Below, piece by piece: positions 59,690 to 64,000 of a DNA stretch of 64,000 nt (position 1 is the stretch's first letter; each line of letters opens with the position of its first letter). The notes beneath the pieces were generated by a model. That model was not told the origin of the DNA. It searched no databases and was given only the letters and a program-made list of their open reading frames with translations. The position numbers and the translations under genes are program-made. The DNA comes from Diphasiastrum complanatum (lineage: Eukaryota; Streptophyta; Lycopodiopsida; Lycopodiales; Lycopodiaceae): NCBI GenBank assembly GCA_029204225.1, contig CM055100.1, positions 21,410,802-21,474,801 on the forward strand, given 5' to 3'.

Positions 59690-61638
59690 TACTACAGTTA
59701 TTGGCTTCTTACATGAGTCCTTTGATGATATAGTGTTTGGTTGGTCATACATGCCGAATGTCAAAATGGATTGGTATTTTCCTTATGAAGTTTTCTGCAA
59801 TTTTCAAATAAAAAATCTTTAGGGTTGTTTTTGTTCTACTCTTAAACGTTTCAAAGGCTGCATTTCTAATAAATTTGGGCATGTTGTAACTACAGATTGC
59901 AGTTTTATTAGTAGTAAGGTCCTTAGACGTTCATTGGAAAAAAGCCTCAATCATATAGCACTACAACATACTAATATTCAAAGTATTGCTACTGAATTAC
60001 ATGATGGGTGGTTCAAACTCATGGAACTCTTACCTATGTACCCTACTACAGATATAAATATGCATGCTGAATTTTGTAAGAAAAGTGCCCTAGATTTTTT
60101 AAAGGGATAAAAAATGGATTCAAGAAAGTACTGTTTCATTGCATAAAAAAGATACTGCCAATGATGAACGCAAATGGATTACTAAACACTTGTACGTCAA
60201 TGGAATTGATAAGGCACAACACAATCCTTGTTTTATTTGCATTTATCTTGTACATAAACTAGCTATGGAGAGACTTGATAGCCCGAACTTTATACCTTTT
60301 CTTGATTCTACAAGTAATTTTGTCTTAAATTCCTTAGAATACATTAATACATCTATGAGTGACTTACTTCCTGATGATTTCTTATATTCAAAAGAATTAC
60401 TATATCTACTTTGCACCTATAAGGCACATAAGGATACATTTCGATGGATCACAAATGCACATGATTGTTGTTTCTCCAGACTTGCGAAATTCCTGACAGG
60501 TGCTCTTCGTATGCTGTATCCTTTCATTATGAAAGATGCAGGCCTAAAGACAAAAACATACAAGAGCGTCCTAAATGGGGATAAATCTTCACTTTGGCAA
60601 TGTCATTCATCAGTTGACTTCTATCTAAATCTACCTAAATCCCTACACTCACAACCGATATTTTCGAATGCTATGAAAATATACCGTTGGAAGGAACAGA
60701 CGGTCTTAAGACTATTATGACAAAACTAATTTGCCTGGCATTTGAAGTTGCCAATATCAAAATACTTAAATATAAACGACTCTATGGGTCCAATGATTTT
60801 AAGTGGGCTTCTGAAAAGGCAACTTCAGACAATTGGAATGATATTGACAAGGACACTTTATATAAATGGAACTCTTACTTGATAGACAACTGTATTGTAA
60901 GATTGGGAGATCATACTTGGCGACAAATCCGAGGAATACCTATGGGCTTCTCAGGCTCACCTCTATGGTGCAACTGGTATTTGTTATTCTTTGAAATGCA
61001 AATTATCAAAAGACTTGCAAAACTCAGGCTTATCGATTATATGAATAACTTCAAATATTTGTTCAAATATATAGATGATATTTGCTTATCAACAATCACA
61101 TGGTGGGACGATTCTTGAATAAAATCCAACCTAGAACGACTGACAATCCATTGTGGATATATCCTTTGGAGTATCTTGAGACTGATGCGAGTAATAATAC
61201 GTAGAATTCAACAAACTTTTTGAATATTACAATATCTTTCGACCCTATTACAGGCTATTCACTGGTTTCCAAATACGATAAGAGAAGAGACCTCCCCTTT
61301 CGCTTTATGCAATATATACACCTGGCTTCAAACAGACCTATTTTTAATTCATACAAGGTCATTATATGGCAAGCAATTGCTGCCATGTACTGTTGTAACA
61401 AACAAGACACTTCTTAAGGAAGTACGAATGCTGGTTGATACATTTCAGGGTAACGGGTTTGCCCGTGATAAATTGTATGATTATTGACAAGCTGTTACTT
61501 CATGAAAAATTTCCTGGACTGATATTTGAATTGCCTAAAAACATTGACAATCTCTTGGTGGGCAGTTAGCTTACCCTTAGGGGGGAGCTAGCTGCCTCCT
61601 AAGGGATTCACTAACTACAGGTATTGGTTGGTGGGTTT
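59690..61638 (+). pseudogene. Penelope-like reverse transcriptase element, copy A, most complete
   Basis: Plus strand. N-terminal block FDDIVFGWSYMPNVKMDWYF near 59730; HDGWFKLMELLPMYP near 60005; a stop near 60107; open frame 60139-60720 with LYVNGIDKAQHNPCF, LLCTYKAHKDTFRWITNAHD and LAKFLTGALRMLYPF, the RT region matching 'YKxHK...R...' of Penelope-like enzymes; then a frameshift into 60687-61118 with QIRGIPMGFSGSPLWCNWYL and the catalytic FKYIDDICLS (61065-61090). A further C-terminal block (WIYPLEYL, ASNRPIFNSYKVI) runs to about 61420. No GIY-YIG endonuclease motif was seen. Its 3' end has a hairpin CCCTTAGG...CCTAAGGG (61571-61602), then GGTTGGTGGGTTTG and the CT tract. Penelope-like is the best fit. 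Related RT-like cellular genes are the alternative. Confidence 0.75.

Positions 61639-61710
<72 letters not shown>
61639..61710. repeat. (CT)n microsatellite at the 3' end of copy A
   Basis: About 36 uninterrupted CT units immediately following the element terminus, then GTGAATGG. Copies B and C show the same arrangement on the other strand. Confidence 0.97.
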
Positions 61711-61715
<5 letters not shown>

Positions 61716-62150
61716 TGGTACGCAACTTCTTCATTCTACACTTAGCCCTTGGTTTTTGTTTAAAAAAAGATATATGACCCTTTGTAACTTTTGGAGGAAA
61801 TTTGAAAACAACCAATGCCACTTCAACGGTCAAGATCAATGAAGGTATTTCCTACGTACATGATCCCTTTACTTCTTGAGTACTCTTGTTTCAAATGCAT
61901 CTATATAAGGATGGATTGGGCTTGAATGCTTTCTCCACGCCCTCTCTCCTCTTCTCTCATCATCCTCTTTTACCTTCTGCTTCAGCTTGACAAGAAATGC
62001 AGTGTGAGAGCTCACATAGCAACGATCAGAGAACATACTTTGAAACAATTTGGTAAGTGGCCTTCTTACTTGTTTACTTCTGTTGTGAAGGCTTTGTATG
62101 CAAAAGAGATGAATGATTTTGGTTGCAACATTTGGTATTCTTGTCATTTC
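61711..62150. other. No gene recognised
   Basis: A short open frame from 61926 starts with a hydrophobic, signal-like segment (SSLIILFYLLLQ) and ends in sequence resembling a GTAAGT donor (62052). No homologous domain is evident, so I do not call it. Confidence 0.3.
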
Positions 62151-63949
62151 CGCAGTAGCTGTGTTAGCAAGCATATGAGAGGATCAAATATCGTTGTATG
62201 CATGCATGATAGCTTGCAATACTTGCTAGTTCACGTATTGGCTCTACAAGCCAGTGATGGCCATCTGTGGGCGCTCGAATCTAAGCCTATCTGACAATGA
62301 TGAAGGCTGTGGTAGTGCTACCATATATACATGAAATCGCTGAGGTAACTTATAGTATTGATGGAATGCTAACGTGAGTATGGAGGCGTTTAATAGCGCT
62401 ATCAGCGCTGAGATTTTTTGTTGAAAATCGCTGACCAACGAGTAGGTGTATGTAAAGTAGCACAGCTCGCTGGGTTGACAGCGATGCATGCTTTAATCTT
62501 CACAAGTTCTCACACATATATGCTAGAAATATGTCATTATCACAATATACTGACAGTTGATGAAAGAAACGACTATAATCAAATGTTATCTAAGTGTACG
62601 TGTCTCAGTAAGGGAAGAAAGCTCACTATAATAATAGATTAATGATTATACACATGATATCTCTGTCTCATACAGTGGTTACGACATAAAAGAGCACAAA
62701 GGGGTTAGATATACTCCGGTTGACAACAAGTATAAGGTACGTATGACACTCAAAACATTTACACTCCGGAATTTGCTTTTAACAGAAGACAACAAATTCA
62801 TTCGGTATATGCTATAAACTAATCAGATTACTCGTACACATGTCTCTACGCTATTACGTTTTCTAGAAATGGATACGGAAGGTCAATCCTCACATTTACA
62901 TACCACGAACGTGATCGCTTCGCAAGAATTGGTCTCGTGGACCATTCAGGTCAGAAAAGCATGTATTTTCACAAGTCTCTATTAATATGGCTCAAAATAC
63001 AGGGTGACTGAGTAAGCTTGATAAAGATTTTTTTCAAACAAAGTAGTATGATATGATAACCATGTATATTTTTCACGTAATAGGGCAATGCTTGCTTTTT
63101 GAATGATCATAACCCTGGAATATATAGCAGGCTGATTTCTAGACAAGGATTTGTGTACTTCTTGTGTGGTCTTGTAAGTGCATGGGTTTGTACCAAGAAC
63201 GTATTCATGCATAGGATTGGAATGGCAGAGATTTGCCTCGACCTTAGTATGAATAGGCTTACGCAAATGTTTACTTGCACTATCTTATAGCGATTTCTTG
63301 CATAATGTCTTAAAACACTAGTATGACTTAAAATTGTAAGAACAGTAAGTAAGGTTTGCGGACTCTTGTATAGCATGGATTTGCTCAAGAAGTCGCGGGC
63401 ACCGTACATTGTTGGTTTATAGACAAGAGTGATGAGATGGCATGGATTTGCCGCAAAACTCATGTACCGGTACAAATCGCTTACACACTCATTATTTGCT
63501 ATGCTCTTTTGGCTTGCTTTCAAATGCGTAATGTGTTTTATTTAACGACATGGACCAAAAAAACAGCAAACTGATCAGTATGGTGGATGCCCTGATATGG
63601 TGCTACATGGTTTGGTCGTAGTACTCATAACAAAAAACTAGTAAGGGAAGATTGGACTACAATAAACTTTATCTTACTTTGCAAGCTGATTAGTTGAGCT
63701 TAACGTATTTTGTACATGGATAACAACTGACATTCAGCATTGACACCTGTCTTCCTCACTGTGCTAACTTGTGTGATTTTGTGTGGTGGGATGGCGGCAG
63801 ATACCAGCTGGATGTCTTGAGATATGTTTTGCTTTACGATGCTTTTATTAGTATTGTATACTTTTCAGCTATGTGTTACCTTGTTAGTTTATGAATAAAG
63901 GGTTTTAAAAGGTTTTGGTCTTGACTTGTCAAGAGGAACTTTGCTCTAT

Positions 63950-63952
<3 letters not shown>
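62151..63952 (+). repeat. Spaced-hairpin repeat region ending at (CT)n
   Basis: 62240-62500 has a cluster of small hairpins (GGTAGTGCTACC near 62312; AGCGCTATCAGCGCT near 62393; CGCTGGGTTGACAGCG near 62468). 63200-63600 has the GGCA/TGCC type: GGCAGAGATTTGCC (63224-63237), AGCATGGATTTGCT (63372-63385), GGCATGGATTTGCC (63439-63452). 63725-63945 is the terminal module shared with 29725-29930 and 3440-3640. No coding recognised. Confidence 0.7.

Positions 63953-64000
<48 letters not shown>
63953..64000. repeat. (CT)n microsatellite, continues past the window
   Basis: 24 CT units to the window edge, directly following the terminal module of the hairpin repeat. Confidence 0.95.

Noticed and set aside
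63430-63475. Hammerhead ribozyme (GTGATGAG followed by a GGC/GCC stem)
   Set aside because: The core CTGATGA and the GAAA after stem II are not present, and the flanking complementarity does not form stems I and III in the right order.

Overview
This is nuclear DNA of a land plant with a large, repeat-packed genome, most likely a fern or another non-seed vascular plant. The lineage is inference. It rests on short intron-containing genes scattered among decayed retroelements, initiator-Met primer sites (TGGTATCAGAGC and its complement), Penelope-like reverse transcriptase remnants and plant-specific protein families. Gene density is very low.

Two ordinary host genes are convincing. One is the RNA polymerase subunit gene NRPB10 (RPABC5) on the minus strand: three coding exons rebuild a 66-residue protein, but they are spread over 21902-32863 because intron 2 is 10.6 kb and holds a complete Ty1/copia element (23618-29459, 5-bp target duplication ATATC on both sides). 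The other is a CFL1-like WW-domain gene on the plus strand (55695-56540, two exons).

The most unusual region is 11.4-17.9 kb, a compact cluster unlike its surroundings. An unknown plus-strand gene (about 11410-12898) is broken by an 87-bp tRNA-like insertion. It converges on a minus-strand C48/Ulp1-like cysteine protease gene (13097-14773) whose catalytic exons and splice sites are intact. Upstream of the protease on the same strand is a diverged histone H3/CenH3-like domain (14757-15191) with stop codons that are all TAG. A G-box-rich divergent promoter follows (about 15.5-15.8 kb), tandemly duplicated with a 629-bp period, and drives an unknown gene the other way (16.7-17.5 kb). I read this as one decaying multi-gene mobile or acquired element.

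Layout: 0-1.5 kb, LTR-element ends; 1.6-10.9 kb, two Penelope-like copies, (GA)n tracts and arrays of spaced small hairpins; 11.4-17.9 kb, the histone/protease cluster; 18.3-19.6 kb, a repeat split by a solo LTR, plus a SINE; 21.9-33.2 kb, NRPB10; 33.6-39.2 kb, gypsy remnants between oppositely oriented LTRs; 39.2-46.3 kb, a gypsy gag-pol; 46.35-49.2 kb, an internally deleted copia; 49.7-50.8 kb, a minisatellite and gag remnant; 51-54 kb, nearly featureless; 54.4-56.6 kb, the CFL1-like gene; 58-59.4 kb, an unknown multi-exon gene; 59.7-61.7 kb, the best Penelope-like copy; 62.2-64 kb, more hairpin arrays ending in (CT)n.
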